DNA from: Astragalus membranaceus
Taxonomy: Eukaryota > Streptophyta > Magnoliopsida > Fabales > Fabaceae
Direction: 5' to 3'
Assembly (NCBI GenBank): GCA_039519185.1
Contig: CM076849.1
Span: 103,435,077 to 103,499,076, forward strand
Length of the DNA: 64,000 bases
Part shown: one piece after another, positions 10,499 to 22,054 of the stretch
How the letters are laid out: every line of letters begins with the position of its first letter
Numbering within the stretch: position 1 is the stretch's first letter
Notes under the pieces: model-generated
What the model saw: only the letters and a program-made list of their open reading frames with translations
Told to the model about the DNA's origin: nothing
The model's database searches: none
Position numbers and translations under genes: made by a program

Positions 10499-10929
10499 TT
10501 CCACAGATCACAACATCGTGTACGAGCACGCGATGGATCCATCAGACTTCGTTAAGTCCTTCGGATTAGTTGTGTCAGCCTAAGGCATAGCGTAAATCCA
10601 TTGATCAAATCAGTTCCGGACCTGATGTTGATCGGCCGCTCGAAAAGGCCACCCCCAAAGCTCGGACTCGACAAGAGTTCGTTACAAGGTTTTTAGGCAA
10701 CCTCCGAATTCCCAATTTACCGCTTTTCCCAATTTACCTGCTTTTCTCAATTTACTGCTTTCCCGTTAATGCGACGAGTGTTAACCCCCCGTTCCCAAAA
10801 GGAAAATAACAAAAAGAAAATTTGAGCTTTTCTGGAGCGGACAAAATTAGTGTTATTTCTATATCTTTATTTCCATTTCACCAACAAATATGAAAAGGCC
10901 AAGTCATATTTCTTGGCGAAATGTGAAAT

Positions 10930-10942
10930 AAAGAGGGGCAGC
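10930..10942 (+). promoter_or_regulatory. Polypurine tract of the Ogre-like element
   Basis: AAAGAGGGGCAGC lies immediately before the LTR start TGTAATACCC. This is the plus-strand primer site for reverse transcription. Confidence 0.85.
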
Positions 10943-13900
10943 TGTAATACCCTAATTTTGTCCTATCCTAAAATAAGAAATTTTATTTATTTTTAATAAA
11001 AAATAATTATTTTATTTTCATGCCATGCTTGCTACAAGTTTTAATCTTTGAAAAAATAATAATTAGAAGTAAAGAAACAAAAATAAGCAAAGGAGGAAAT
11101 AGGGGAGGTTTGTAAAAAATATAGAGGTGCATTTAGGATTGGGCCATCTAAAGCCCACTCCTCCACCAAACCTTATGCCCAATTCGCATAACCCTAGACC
11201 TAACCCATATCCAACCCATAACCCACAACCCAATTCATCAAAACCCTAAAATCCCTCCTCTCCTAACCCTAATTCGACCCCACCCCCCTTAACCCTAAAA
11301 TGTGTCCACATTCACTCTCCCCCCTAGCCTTAAAATTCGACTACATTCATCCCCTCTCTCCTCCCTAAAAATTCGGCCACTTTCCCCCTTTTCCCTCCTT
11401 GGAACTTGCAACTTCACTCTTCCCACACACTTCCCACTTCCCCATTTTTCCCTTCCCCATGCACTCCTTTTCCCTCTCCCCAACCGCTCTCTCATCTCCT
11501 TTCCCTCTTCTCACGTTTCCTTTTCTTTCTCTCTCCCTCACACATCACTCAACTCACTCTCTCTCACACACTTCCCCTTCCAAACCCTCAAAAATTCGGC
11601 CCCATTCTCTCTCTCCCTCACATCACTCTCTCACACACTCACTCTCACTTCACACACTCAACCCTTTCCCCCCCTACGGCCTCTCTCTCTCTCATACACC
11701 CCTCCATCTCCTTTCCCTCACACAACCTCCAAAACACATCACCTCCACTACCCACATCAAGCCCTAGCCGTCCACCCTCCCTTCTCCATCTCCACACGTT
11801 TTCCTTTCACATCCTCTCACGAAATCACCATTTTTGGTGCTTCTTTCTCTCCTCTCTCACGAAATAGCCATCTTTGGGCATCACCACACAAGAGACCGTT
11901 GGTCCCCCCAAAGCTCACGGATTCATCCAAGAGAACATGCTTTCCATTTCGTTTTCTCCGAGGCTCACACACAAACAGATATATACACAAGGCTTGGTGG
12001 AAAAAACCGAAAAACAAAGCACACAACTACAAGATCAAGTTTTGGGTATAAATAGGAGTTACGGTTTTGAGGCAAGGGGACGGATTTTTTTGGAGAGAGA
12101 AGAGTGTGGTGGGTCGAAAGCTTGAAAGAGGTCCAGAAGCAAGAGGAGCAAGAGTGAGAGAGAGAAAATTTTCGTTTTTCTTCTTCTAAATTTATCATAC
12201 TGTTTTTATTTTTTACGATTCTTGTTGGTGAGATTTGAGAAGAGAATTCCTTGTCCAAGGTTTGTTGTATATTTTACTCTCCTATTTTATGATTTTTGAA
12301 TCTTTTATATGTTGTTCATCTTCATGTATATGGTTTTTCTTTGATGTTGAGTATTCTATTTTCTTTCTTTTGAGTAAAAGAATGGAAGAGCATGTATAGA
12401 TTAGTTAATATGTTTTTTTAGTTGTAGAGGGTCCCGTTTATTACGAATGTCACGTTCGATTTTATTTCCTATACCTTCCTAAATAAACAAATCATGTGCA
12501 TAACCATGAGTAATGATAGTTAGTTAAGGGATTTTTCTTATCAACAATAATCATCATCATCAAAATAATAACAATAAGAAATGTAGCAATTTTTCTTCTA
12601 ATATCAAAAAAGGATTTAAGGTAAAATGTTTCTTTAAATAATTAATAGGTCTCTTTTATACCAAATACCAACAAAAAACGCTTCACAAAAATCATTTTTC
12701 GGAAAAACTCAAGAAAAACGTTTCCTAGTAATTAATAAAAGAGGGCATAGTCAAGACTTTTTTTTTATTATCATTAAATAAACAAGTAAACTAATTTTTA
12801 TGTTTTTTTCTTTTATTTATTTATTTATTTCGTTTTCTTTATTTAACCAAAAATTATTTCAACCAAAAAATGATAACAAGCGATCTCTAAAAACAAAAAA
12901 ACATTTCCTAGTAATTAATAAAAGAGGGGGTAGTCAACACATTTCTTTTACTATTATTAAGTAAACAAATAAACTTTTTTTATGTTTTTTTCTTTTATTT
13001 ATTTATTTATTCGTTTTTTTATTATTTAATCAAAAATTAACAAAAGAAAAAAGAAGACAAAAAAACTTTTCCTTAGTAAAAAAAGGAGTGGTAAATAAAA
13101 CTTTTTTAAAACAAGTAAATTGTTATTTACACCTCCCAGATTCAGGCATAAGCCCCTTTTCCCACTTAAGCCCAGTTTCGCTAACTGGGCCTTCCCATGC
13201 GAATTGGGCTCCTTTTTCTGCACCCCCCATTTTAAAACGCAACCCCTCTTACTGTTTACACCCCATTTTTAATAATACAGCCCTCCTTTTATTTGCACCC
13301 CCATTTCACTATTGCATCCACTGTTTCTTCTTTAAAAAAAATAATATATTTCCTTTCCCCACATAAATATTTTCTGACATCGAAAACAAATATCTTCAAA
13401 CATCGAAATCAAAATTAATCATCACTAATGATCACTCGCGCCGTTGCCGTTTGATTGTGGGTGATGATTTCATTCCTGTGGGAGCTAGTAGTGTGGCCAC
13501 TCTAAACCGTTGTTGTTTGGTCCTTACAAACGCTCTCCTTCAATTGTGAAAACCTTTTCAATACTCAAAATAAAAACCGATTGTCATTAATCACCACTCG
13601 CGCCGTTGCCGTTTGGACGTTAATGATAATTCATTTTCATACGAGTTAGTAGTGCGACCACTCTAAACCATTGTTGTTTGGTCACCGCGAACGCTCAACC
13701 TCTTTGCGAAAAACTCCAAAAAGATAAAAAACAAAACCCTTTTAGAAAACCAGAACTACGTAGCTTTGAATTCTCCATCGCACCGGGAGATACGTAGGAG
13801 CGGATATCCTCCGTCAAGCACAATAAACTAAAAACATTTTTTTTTTCTCTTAAAAAAAAACAACAAACACTTCTGCCAAAAATAAAAATTTTTATTTAGT

Positions 13901-14199
13901 CTTTTCATTCTCTTTTTCGAAAAAAAGCAAACTTAAGTATTTTCCAAATCCGCACTTAAAACCACACATTTAATTAAAGGTCCCCTTTCGGTAGAAAGGA
14001 GGCGTAGGGTGCTAAAACCTTCCCCATGCCTAACCGACCCCCGAACCCAAATTTTCCGGTTTTCCAAAAGGCCATCCGCTTTCCAAAAGGTTTTTCTTCA
14101 ATATTTTCCTGATAAAAAAAATATTGGTGGCGACTTCATTGATTTTCAAAAAGTTGTAAACGAAGAAAGATTCCCTCGGGGACTTTTTCGGGCGCAACA
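10943..14199 (+). repeat. 3' LTR of the Ogre-like element
   Basis: Begins TGTAATACCCTAATTTTG and ends TTTTCGGGCGCAACA, with canonical TG...CA ends, 3257 bases. It holds a pyrimidine-rich stretch (11280-11830) that mimics open frames, a TATA box at 12047, two imperfect copies of an AT-rich block marked by CCTAGTAATTAATAAAAGAG (about 12722 and 12905), and two copies of a block marked CGCGCCGTTGCCGTTTG (about 13438 and 13598). The right end is inferred from recalled Tat LTR termini; no 5' LTR is available for alignment. Confidence 0.8.
12047..12055 (+). promoter_or_regulatory. TATA box in the Ogre 3' LTR
   Basis: TATAAATAG follows a long pyrimidine-rich tract, at a position suited to start transcription of the R region. 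Confidence 0.55.
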
Positions 14200-15861
14200 A
14201 TGGTTAACAAACTTCAAATGTGAGAAGCTTAAGTTATCTGATTTCATATGCTACTAATGTTTCTTCTTGAGTGAAAAATAAGAATAGGAATAGCCAACCA
14301 AATCTCAAGAAGATATATGCTTATGATAAGCATCATAACTGAGAAGACTTGAAACAAATCATAAAACAATGTTGCACATGATGACCAAAGAAGAAGACTT
14401 CTCTTGACAAGATCAAAGATCAAGACCAGGGTAAACTTGAGAAAGATCATCATAAGAAGGATCATTTCAATCTGTGTCAACATGAGAAGGATAATAAGAA
14501 GAGTCAACCTCAGAAGTATCATGACAGAATTGACGTGAGAAGTGTCCTCAGAAGAATAGAGATGAGAAGCATCAAATAAGAAGAGTCAAGTTGAGAAGCA
14601 TCATGACAAGAAGAGTCAACAAGATCAGAAGGGTCATGATGAGAATAGTCAAATTGAGAAGAATCACATAATGAATATCTTCATTAGAAGCATCAACTTG
14701 AGAAGCATCATCTCCAGAAAACTGTCACAGTTGAGAAGAATCAGATTTGAGAAGAGTCATGACAGATGTAAACTGCTGTCTTCTGCAGAAATGCAGAAAC
14801 ACAACTGTCTTAAAGCAAATAGCTCCTCAGCGGCTATAAACGGCTATAATCTTTTGCCAACGACTCTTTTCTATGGATCAGAGGTTATAACACACATTCA
14901 GCTATAAATAAACGCATTGTGCCATTGCTGATCGGTGTGAGAGTACATTGAGCTCAAATCTTCCAGTCTTCTCAAGTATCAAGTTTTCTCTGATCCATAC
15001 TCAGTTGCCTTATAACTAAAGGGATTCATCTGATCTCTGAGTATGTATTATTTTTTGTGTTGTTATTTCTGTTGAAACACCATTTGTATCAACCAAGCTC
15101 TAGAAATCCCACAAACCCACACACTTAAAAGAAAACATGTTAGAAACCTTCTCAAGTAGCATGTGTTGCTGTAGAGCTTGAGAAGTGAGTTGCTTCCGTG
15201 TTAGAAGCTACCTAATAGATCAGAAGGATTGTATTAGATGTGAAAACAGTAGGTAGATTTGTGTGAAGAAAACTACAAACAGAACTTTTAGCCTAGGGAG
15301 GTTGTAAAATTTGTGAACTATTTGGAAAATAGTGGAAAATACTCACAGGGAGTGAGGAGTGGATGTAGCCCAGGGATTTGAGGGAATCACTATACCTCAT
15401 TGTGTCATTTACTACTTTCTCTAAGTTATTTTACACTGTGAGACAAAACACCCCTCTCGGAGTAGATTTCTGAAAACTGAGAAGAAAGCTTGCTGACCCT
15501 TCTTTGCTAAAAACTGCTTTAACTAAAACATTGTTTTCAACCCTTCTCACATCTCTCCTTTGCTGGTAGTTATTTAGAATGTCTCTTAAAGGTTTTTAAA
15601 CATAACAATATCTCTTTATAACACAAATCTCTTGCCTAAAAGTTGTACTGAAAACCAATAGCTAACAGTATGTTTTGAAGTAAGAACTTACTAACCCTTC
15701 TGATCAACTCTATTACATAGTTGAAAAGGTAGGTTTTCTTAAACCTTCTCTACTTGCTATCATAGTTGAGAAAATTATTTTCACTCACCCTTCTCAACTA
15801 AAAGCGCTCACTATCATAATATCTAATCATACTTGTGAAGATAGTTATCTAATCATACTTG
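14200..15861 (+). mobile_element. Remnant of a Ty1/copia-type LTR (SIRE/Maximus-like)
   Basis: No coding potential. The first part is built of diverged AGAAG-ATCA units (14280-14770). A TATA box (14903-14910, TATAAATA) is followed by sequence resembling the R/U5 part of SIRE/Maximus LTRs, notably GTGGATGTAGCCCAGGGAT and ATTGTGTCATTTACTAC (about 15360-15415). Clear TG...CA ends were not found. The Ogre element appears to have inserted at or near its left edge. A 16-base direct repeat (TATCTAATCATACTTG, 15820-15835 and 15846-15861) marks the right edge. Family assignment is by resemblance only. Confidence 0.5.
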
Positions 15862-16317
15862 GGACACGACGACATATCAGCCGTGTCCATGCGCAGGAGC
15901 GCTTCCATGAACTTGGCCGGGGATGGTCGATGGCAATGCATGTGTGAGAGTTGAGGACCTAAAATTCGGCTGGTTGGAGATTTGGGAATGGTAAGCCCTA
16001 AAGACAGGATACAGGGAAAGTAGAGGGTAGCCCACAATTGAAGGAACCACACCGGGCCATGAATCTTGGTCAAGACACCATATTCCCTGATCTGATCAAG
16101 TGTGACCTGAATAAAACTATCGAGCCCGCCGAGGAAGTAGGGGGCCCCCGCATAGACGTGTCGCTGATCATCAGAGCAATAAAGGGGTTGGAGTTCTTGG
16201 ATAATACCTGCAGAAGCGGTGCCATAGAAAAACTTGCAGAAGAAGTACATGGGGAAAGCTGTACTGATGTCCCCATGGCCGTGCGACACCACAAAAAGGG
16301 GGGCAACTGTTAACACC
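15862..16317 (+). mobile_element. 3' internal remnant of a gypsy-like element (element A)
   Basis: This stretch leads into a polypurine tract and LTR start, so it is the 3' end of an LTR retrotransposon, truncated on the left. Small open frames on both strands (for example + 16038-16313) have no recognisable domain and probably are 3' UTR. Confidence 0.5.
16302..16317 (+). promoter_or_regulatory. Polypurine tract of element A
   Basis: AAAAAGGGGGGCAAC precedes TGTTAACACCC at 16318. Confidence 0.65.
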
Positions 16318-16664
16318 CAAAAATAAATTAAGTCGCAGGCCGAGAGGGCCGAGAAATAGAATTCGAGGGAGACCAGGACACCGAGGTGAGTCACCTGACA
16401 ATTTATAGAAGATATTTGCCGTAGGAACAATCTCAAAGGAGGGGCTTGAGGTAAAAGACAATATAAATGTCCCGAAGAGATATTGAGCCCAAGGGATAAT
16501 GGATTAAGCTCGAAGTGAGATACAATGTGAACGCCCCGAGGAGGGATTGAGCCTGAGGGACATCAGATAGAGATGAAGTAGAGCAAGTTTCGACTTATAG
16601 AGTGCCTCACCCACAAATAGCTCGGTTAGCCTAAGTTTGACAGCTGCAGGCCGAGGACAAGGAT
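16318..16664 (+). repeat. LTR of element A, left part (interrupted by the CACTA element)
   Basis: Begins TGTTAACACCCAAAAATAA. It contains repeated GCCGAG/CCGAGG phrases (for example 16340-16400 and 16530-16560) that continue in the same style right of the CACTA element (GCCGAGGGGG at 58291). The CACTA insertion after GAT (16662-16664) splits it; the rest is at 58286-58871. Confidence 0.7.
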
Positions 16665-16693
16665 CACTAGTGCAAAAAAGGGATTTAAAGTCA
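16665..16693. repeat. Left terminal inverted repeat of the CACTA element
   Basis: CACTAGTGCAAAAA followed by the first subterminal TTTAAAGTC motif. It matches the right end for about 14 bases with one mismatch. Confidence 0.9.
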
Positions 16694-16759
16694 AGCAAAT
16701 TGGACATTTAAAGTCAGGCGCCAGCTTGACTTCTATTAAGTCGACTTCGTATGTCAGGT
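16680..16759. repeat. CACTA left subterminal repeats, outer part
   Basis: Several copies of TTTAAAGTCA(A/G)GC in both orientations. Athila-1 inserted after TCAGG (16755-16759); the array continues at 47591. In En/Spm-type elements such arrays bind TNPA. Confidence 0.8.
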
Positions 16760-16906
16760 GATAAACTCTAACTTAGGGCATTTTTAGAGATATCTTTAGG
16801 TCATTTTTAGAGCAATTGTTAGCAATTTTATAAGTTATCGACCTAATTCATTCTTTATTTTGCAGAAAGGAAGAAAGTATGAAAAAAGAATGAAAGTCCA
16901 ATTTAA

Positions 16907-16963
<57 letters not shown>

Positions 16964-17600
16964 GTTTGGCAATTAAAAGAATTGGTAACAAAGGGAATAT
17001 GAAGAAACAAGGCCTACGGCCTTTTGTTGAAGGAAAAGAGAGGGAAGTGGACTGAACATTATATTCAATATATTATAAGTCCAAACCCATGAATAATAAT
17101 CCCACACTTGAAGGAATAGTCCGTTGGTGAGCCAAACAAAAGTACCACGTGACCTCAGCAACAATTTGGGGGATTGCACATAACCCTAGGCTTCAATTAT
17201 AAAAGGTTAGGTGCACAATCAAATTGAGAGGAGCCGTAATCAGGAACAAAGAAGAAAAGGACAACAACAATATTACAACAGGACACAGGGAGAGGAGAAA
17301 AGGAGACTTCTGGGTACCGTTCTTGACACCGTGAGAGAGCTCTGGAGTAGAAAAAGGAGACTAAATTCTCAAGATCAGAAATTTCTCTATTCCGGGTTAT
17401 TTTTATCTCTGTAATTTATGACTCGGAATTTTATTTCATTGTTCTTGAACACTATGGATAACTAAATCCTCTTTTAGGGTCTTAGGTGGACCTTGCTTGA
17501 TTAGATTAGTACTTGTTAATTAATCCTTGTGGAAACGATAATCTTTTATACTACTTCTGCGATAGAGTACACTTGCTCTAAGTGTGTTTTTAACGCAACA
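16760..17600 (+). repeat. 5' LTR of Athila-1
   Basis: 841 bases, TGATAAACTC to AACGCAACA. It includes an (AT)n tract (16911-16960). It lacks about 0.54 kb present in the 3' LTR (about 46950-47495); the breakpoint is near 17505, where GATTAG meets ATTAGTACTTG, so a deletion in this copy is likely. Confidence 0.9.
16911..16960. repeat. (AT)n microsatellite in the Athila-1 5' LTR
   Basis: About 25 TA units. The 3' LTR has the corresponding tract in a rearranged, palindromic form (43460-43604). Confidence 0.9.
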
Positions 17601-17606
17601 AGTTTT

Positions 17607-17624
17607 TGGCGCCGTTGCCGGGGA
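17607..17624 (+). promoter_or_regulatory. Primer binding site (tRNA-Asp) of Athila-1
   Basis: TGGCGCCGTTGCCGGGGA, a few bases after the 5' LTR end, is complementary to the 3' end of plant tRNA-Asp as used by Athila elements. Confidence 0.85.
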
Positions 17625-17765
17625 TTAATTTAATAATATTAAACGAAAAAGATTTTTTTATTGCTTTAGACGTATATTGTATTTCTTGTTTCAATTTAAT
17701 AAAAGGAAAAAAAATTATATTTAGTTTTATTTTATTAGTTAGTTTTTTAATATTATTACTCGTGC

Positions 17766-17984
17766 ATGCTCACTCGCTCCCAGGAGCCTATTTTGGTTTT
17801 TGATCCAGAAATTGAAAGAACTGCTCGAAGGATAAGAAAAGAGACAAGAGTGATGGCCGCCAATCCGAGAAGAATTCTTCGGGACTACTTTACTCCCACA
17901 TCGAGTATCACTACAAGCACAGTCAATCCACCTGTGCAAGCTACTAACTTTGAGCTCAAACCCAGCATGTTCAGAGGTGCACCA
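17766..17984 (+). pseudogene. gag: Athila-1 gag, N-terminal fragment
   Basis: An open frame with FDPEIERTARR near its start, as in Athila gag. It is cut at 17984 by Athila-2, right after ...RGAP. The protein continues at 29926 in the correct frame once one CACCA duplicate is removed. It encodes the start of the capsid polyprotein. The first codon is not certain; an ATG lies at 17766. Confidence 0.8.
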
Positions 17985-19158
17985 TGTTAGGATTTCGACA
18001 AGTGTACCGAAACATTGCAAGTAATAGTAAATTGGTAAGAACCAATAGTCGTATCCACGGGGATTGAGAGTTATATTATCAATAAGCAAGTATATTAATT
18101 CTTACGATTAGAACAATTGAAAATAGTAGTATTTGAGATTTATCGTAACCGAAAAAATAACAAATGATTGGTAATAGAAATAAGAGTATAAGGCGATTAG
18201 GGATCGAATCATCTCCCTTATGCTATCATGTAACGAACCTTCAATATCGATTTTAATTAATTACTCAATTTAACAGACTCAATTCAATTGTCCTTATGAC
18301 CCCTTTTCTCTAATGGGAAACCCTAATTCCTTAAACGAATCACCACTAGACAAAGCATTTAAACGCAAGAATTGACGAGTTCACAAATCCAATCTCATAT
18401 TCCTATGATCATCAAGTTTGTGACCTAAAACCCTAATGTCCGGCAAACATACCCATTTCCCAATGGTGAACATAAACCCTAAATCAATACAATTATCATG
18501 CGCGATTGTATAGCATTACGAACGAAGGTAAAGGCAATAGATAAATTGAATAACAACTGAATTGATTAGAACAAGGGTTCACAAAATAGTATTGGCGAGA
18601 TTCATGTCTCCCTAACCCTAAAAGATTAGTTACACATCATCAAAGGAATAAAAGATAAGATTAAGAAAGAATTACACAAAGAGGAGTACATGAGATCCTT
18701 CAATTCCTTGTTCCCAAGTGTAGAGAAGCTCCCAAAATCGCTCCTAGCTGCTGCTCAAAACCCTATTCTCGCATCCAAGACGAAGTGCCATTTCTTTTCT
18801 CAGAATTTCACATAAAACGCTCACTTTCTGCCACCGGTCGCGACGCGATGGTGCTAAAAATCTGCTGTTTCGCGACGCGAAGCCTCTGCGTCGTGACGCG
18901 AAGACTGACCGAAACTTCTCCTTCTTTTCTCTACTGCGCCACTAGGCAAGTGTCTGGTTCGCTAGTTGACGCCACATCAAATTGAAGGTCTTCCATTGCA
19001 GTTGGCACTAGGGATGAGGGAAATAGCTTACAATTCAAACCTAATACATCAATCTAAATCTACGCTAATTCCCCTGACAATTTATTGAATTACAATCAAA
19101 TCACAACAATTTTGGTTCTAAAATTGAACAACATTATGCATATGACTGTGAGTCAACA
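17985..19158 (-). repeat. 3' LTR of Athila-2 (left copy)
   Basis: 1174 bases. Compared with the right copy (1207) it lacks a short GACCCGACCCCATCGC-type stretch near 18842 and about 17 bases near 18293, otherwise nearly the same. It holds palindromic TCGCGACGCGA-type words (18836-18905). Confidence 0.93.
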
Positions 19159-19172
19159 CAACCCCAAACTTG
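19159..19172 (-). promoter_or_regulatory. Polypurine tract of Athila-2
   Basis: On the reverse strand CAAGTTTGGGGTTG precedes the LTR start TGTTGACTC. Confidence 0.8.
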
Positions 19173-19432
19173 GAGTTTTGCTTGTTCTCAAGCAATTATT
19201 CAATTCAGGCTGTGACTACTTTTTTATTCAGCTGTAACACTTTTCACACAAACCATTTGATACTCAGCACGTCAAAAGTCGTCATCTAACATAATGCAGT
19301 AGCAAGACAACTGAATTGGTAAAACACAAGATCATAGGCAGGCAAGCATTCTCAAGTTCCCTCTTTTTCACACATCTCACCACATTGCCTCTCTTTTCTG
19401 TATAAGGTAGTCACTCAATTCACAATACATGT

Positions 19433-19909
19433 TGATGAGAACCTACCATGGGCTTGCTGTCCAATTTTAATTACCCTAATTTTATTTTAAGTTGTGATAA
19501 AAGTGCATGTGACCAACTGATATATTTGGGATCAATGCACTAAGTTATTTCATTTCAAGTTATTTTTTTAGTGTGTTTAATCCACTTCAAGTGGTGTGTG
19601 TGGCGCATATTATTGTGAGTTGATGGAGTCAACAAACTTGCTAATCAAGCAAACTTGCTGATCATTAATCATTAATGGGGAATTCAAGTTTGCTTGATTA
19701 GCAAGTTTGTTGACTCCATCAACTCACAATAGTATGCGCCACACACACCACTTGAAGTGGATTAAACACATTAAAAAAATAACTTGAAATGAAATAACTT
19801 AGTGCATTGATCCCAAATATATCAATTGGTCACATGCACTTTTATCACAACTTAAAATAAAATTAGGGTAATTAAAATTGGACAGCAAGCCCATGTTAGG
19901 TTCTCATCA
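19433..19909. mobile_element. Foldback element made of two inverted copies of an LTR start
   Basis: Left arm 19433-19657 starts TGATGAGAACCTACCATGGG. Right arm 19685-19909 is its near-perfect reverse complement and ends TCTCATCA. A 27-base spacer lies between. Each 225-base arm matches the first part of element C's LTR (30472 and 34986), including TGTCCAATTTTAATTACCC and CACTTCAAGTGGTGTGTG. The flanks CATGT (19428-19432) and CATGC (19910-19914) look like a 5-base TSD with one change. Confidence 0.85.
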
Positions 19910-20846
19910 CATGCATCATCGTTTCATAGGCTTGAACAAGTTCTAGAAAAGTCTACACACATTGATATGCACACACACATTTTGAGGACTTAGAGGTTGT
20001 AACTGGGCTTAGGTAAGGGTGGATATTATTTGGGTAGGTAGGTTACAACTTGGAGTTAGGCCTACTTCCCTGTTTATCATCATATACCAATCTCACCACT
20101 CACCTCTCACAATGTTTTCCCAATGACATTCCACAAAGAGAAGGATTTTTTTTTTAATATTTATATCTCTTCTCTTGTATATATACCACCCCAAACTTAG
20201 TTTGTTGCTATTCCATGAGACACCCCAAACTTAGATTTTTCCCACACATGCATACATTGTCTACCTAACTCCAAGTTAAGAAAACAAACTTTGAATTTAA
20301 TTTGCCTGGTGTGGTCTATGTTAGAACAGGACAGTAAGAAGAAACAATTAGGCTCAAAGGGGTTAGCTAAGGATCAGTCATATTGAGGTGGTTTGAAAGG
20401 TTCTGGGTTATCAAGAAAATGCCTCAATGTGTATGTAAATCAAATGCAAGACGATTAAGTACAAGTTCAAGTTCTGCAGAGTAATACATGCAAGGAATTT
20501 TCACACAATCAACTACATCAGTGTTTGGGCTCACCTCACTACTGGGGTTGTAAGAGGATGAACTTTTGAAGCTTAACCACTGACACTACCCGATGATAGA
20601 AATTGACGCGACAGTAATCATGGTAAAATGCAAAACATATTAAGCCAAACAACCACAATCATCATCATAATTGAAGATGCCGCTAGAAGCTCAAGGATGC
20701 GGTGCCTCAAAAAAATCACTGTATAAGTTATATCAGCAAAGTACAGACCAAAATGCAAAAAGCAAAACAAAGCAGACAATAAGATGAAAATCCTAAAATA
20801 ATACTGTCTCAAATGAAAAGTAAATGATAAAAGTGAGCCCTCCTGT

Positions 20847-22054
20847 TCAAGAGAATGAAATGTGACGCTCTATGAAATCATCCCCCTGTAAAAGTGGGTC
20901 TTGTGCCTCTGGCGGCTCCTCCGTTGGGGCTGATGATGATGATGGACCTACAGTGTTGGCAGCTGCTCTCCGCTGGGCTATAAACTGCTGGGCAGCACGG
21001 GCAACACGGGGTGTTGCCAGGAAGGATATATCCAGGCCCTGGTGCTCGCCTAGCATAGACATCCCGCACCAGTTAACCATCATAAGCTCATACTGGAACA
21101 AGGGATCACTGTAAAACTGCTGTGGATTAGTCGGGGCTGCTGGCTGCTGCTGATCAGTCGGAACTGCAGCTTGCTGCGGAGGCGGAGGCGAGTGCTCACC
21201 TATCTGTTGTGGTACTGTCCCATCAATAGGTCCTTCTGGTTGCTTCATGATCCATGTTGCTGTAATCGGCTCCCGGGGTTCAATTGGTAGATCATCTGTG
21301 TGCACAAAGCATGGATCAGGGAGGCATGTCCCAGTCTGGCCTTTGGACATTGCGCTATTTCAGCAATATTCTATGATATGATCTCCCCTAAGTCCAGCTT
21401 TTTTCCTTGCATGATTCCCAATAGCCCTTCCCTTATAACAAGTACATCTGATGAATTGGAGCATGACACTATATTCTGATTGAAAAATGCATTCCAAGCC
21501 TTAAGAATAGGCTTCAATGCCTTGTGGCTGAAACGACGGGGAAAACTTTGTAACCCTGGTGCATACTTGACCCATTGTGCCCCAGGACGGAACAATTCTC
21601 TGAGTACCCCCTCATAATCAATGTCCCTCTTGTTGGCTATGAATGCATCTCTCATTGCACATGGTGAATACGCAGGTAGCCCCAATAGTTGATTTATACT
21701 CTTTGGTGAATATGATACACTTTTTCCCCGAACAAAGGACATTGTGGACTTATCTTTCTCAGCTGCCCAGTAAGCATTGGCGTAGAACTCCCTCACTATG
21801 CTCTGATTGGCCTGCTTGATCATGGAGTTGCGAGTGAGCCAACCCAATTCCCGGAGCGTGGAGCGTATTATAACGAATTCTCTAGTACTTAGATCAAACG
21901 CTCGCTCCGGGTTGAACCTCTTTCCCCTCACTACATTTTGGAACCGCTTCTCGTGCTCGGCTGATTTGAAACTCTCGGCATCAAACGAGGGTTCTTCCTC
22001 ACTTGGTTCCCCCCGCCTTCTCTCTAAGGGACCTGTCTTGGTTGGCTTCCCCAT
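20847..22054 (-). pseudogene. Athila-2 third ORF (env-position protein, plant transposon-protein domain)
   Basis: Reads leftward from ATG at 22054. The first part (22054-21371) has motifs such as REFYANAYWA and FVRGKSVSYSPKSINQLLGL that I recognise from the putative plant transposon protein domain found 3' of pol in Athila elements. The second part (21350-20847) is Pro/Gln/Ala-rich and follows after a one-base frameshift near 21360. In Athila this ORF sits where retroviruses keep env. I see no convincing signal peptide or membrane segment here, so an envelope role is not supported by this sequence. Confidence 0.75.

Larger units (their letters stand above)
9345..10929 (+). other. Ogre 3' untranslated region
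   Basis: About 1.6 kb without a supported gene, containing paired short repeats (9398-9478), a tandem A-rich repeat (10015-10128) and a 24-base triplet repeat (10435-10498). Small open frames at 9448-9642 and on the reverse strand around 9943-10318 are low-complexity and unsupported. Confidence 0.75.
1..14199 (+). mobile_element. Ogre/Tat-lineage Ty3/gypsy LTR retrotransposon (5' part outside the window)
   Basis: The order of parts is that of the Ogre group: an extra ORF before gag, gag-protease, an intron, RT/RNaseH with a second archaeal-type RNaseH, integrase, long 3' UTR and a multi-kb LTR. The 3' LTR runs from TGTAATACCC (10943) to GGGCGCAACA (14199) and follows a polypurine tract. The 5' LTR, primer site and ORF1 start lie left of base 1, so the TSD cannot be checked. 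Coding is largely preserved, with about four visible breaks: a frameshift and a stop in ORF1, one stop after protease and one frameshift before RT. This is a fairly young but probably defective copy. Confidence 0.92.
19159..20846 (-). other. Athila-2 3' untranslated region
   Basis: About 1.7 kb without coding support between the third ORF and the left LTR. It contains the foldback insertion at 19433-19909. A second polypurine-like word (CCCCAAACTTAG, about 20192-20240, seen twice) resembles the polypurine tract. Confidence 0.7.

Noticed and set aside
11295..12051. Long Ser/Leu/Pro-rich frames on both strands
   Set aside because: They fall in the pyrimidine-rich upstream part of the Ogre LTR, are open in three frames at once and have no domain.
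15849..16461. Host protein gene on the - strand (195 residues)
   Set aside because: Overlapping frames on both strands, no domain, and the region leads directly into a polypurine tract and LTR.
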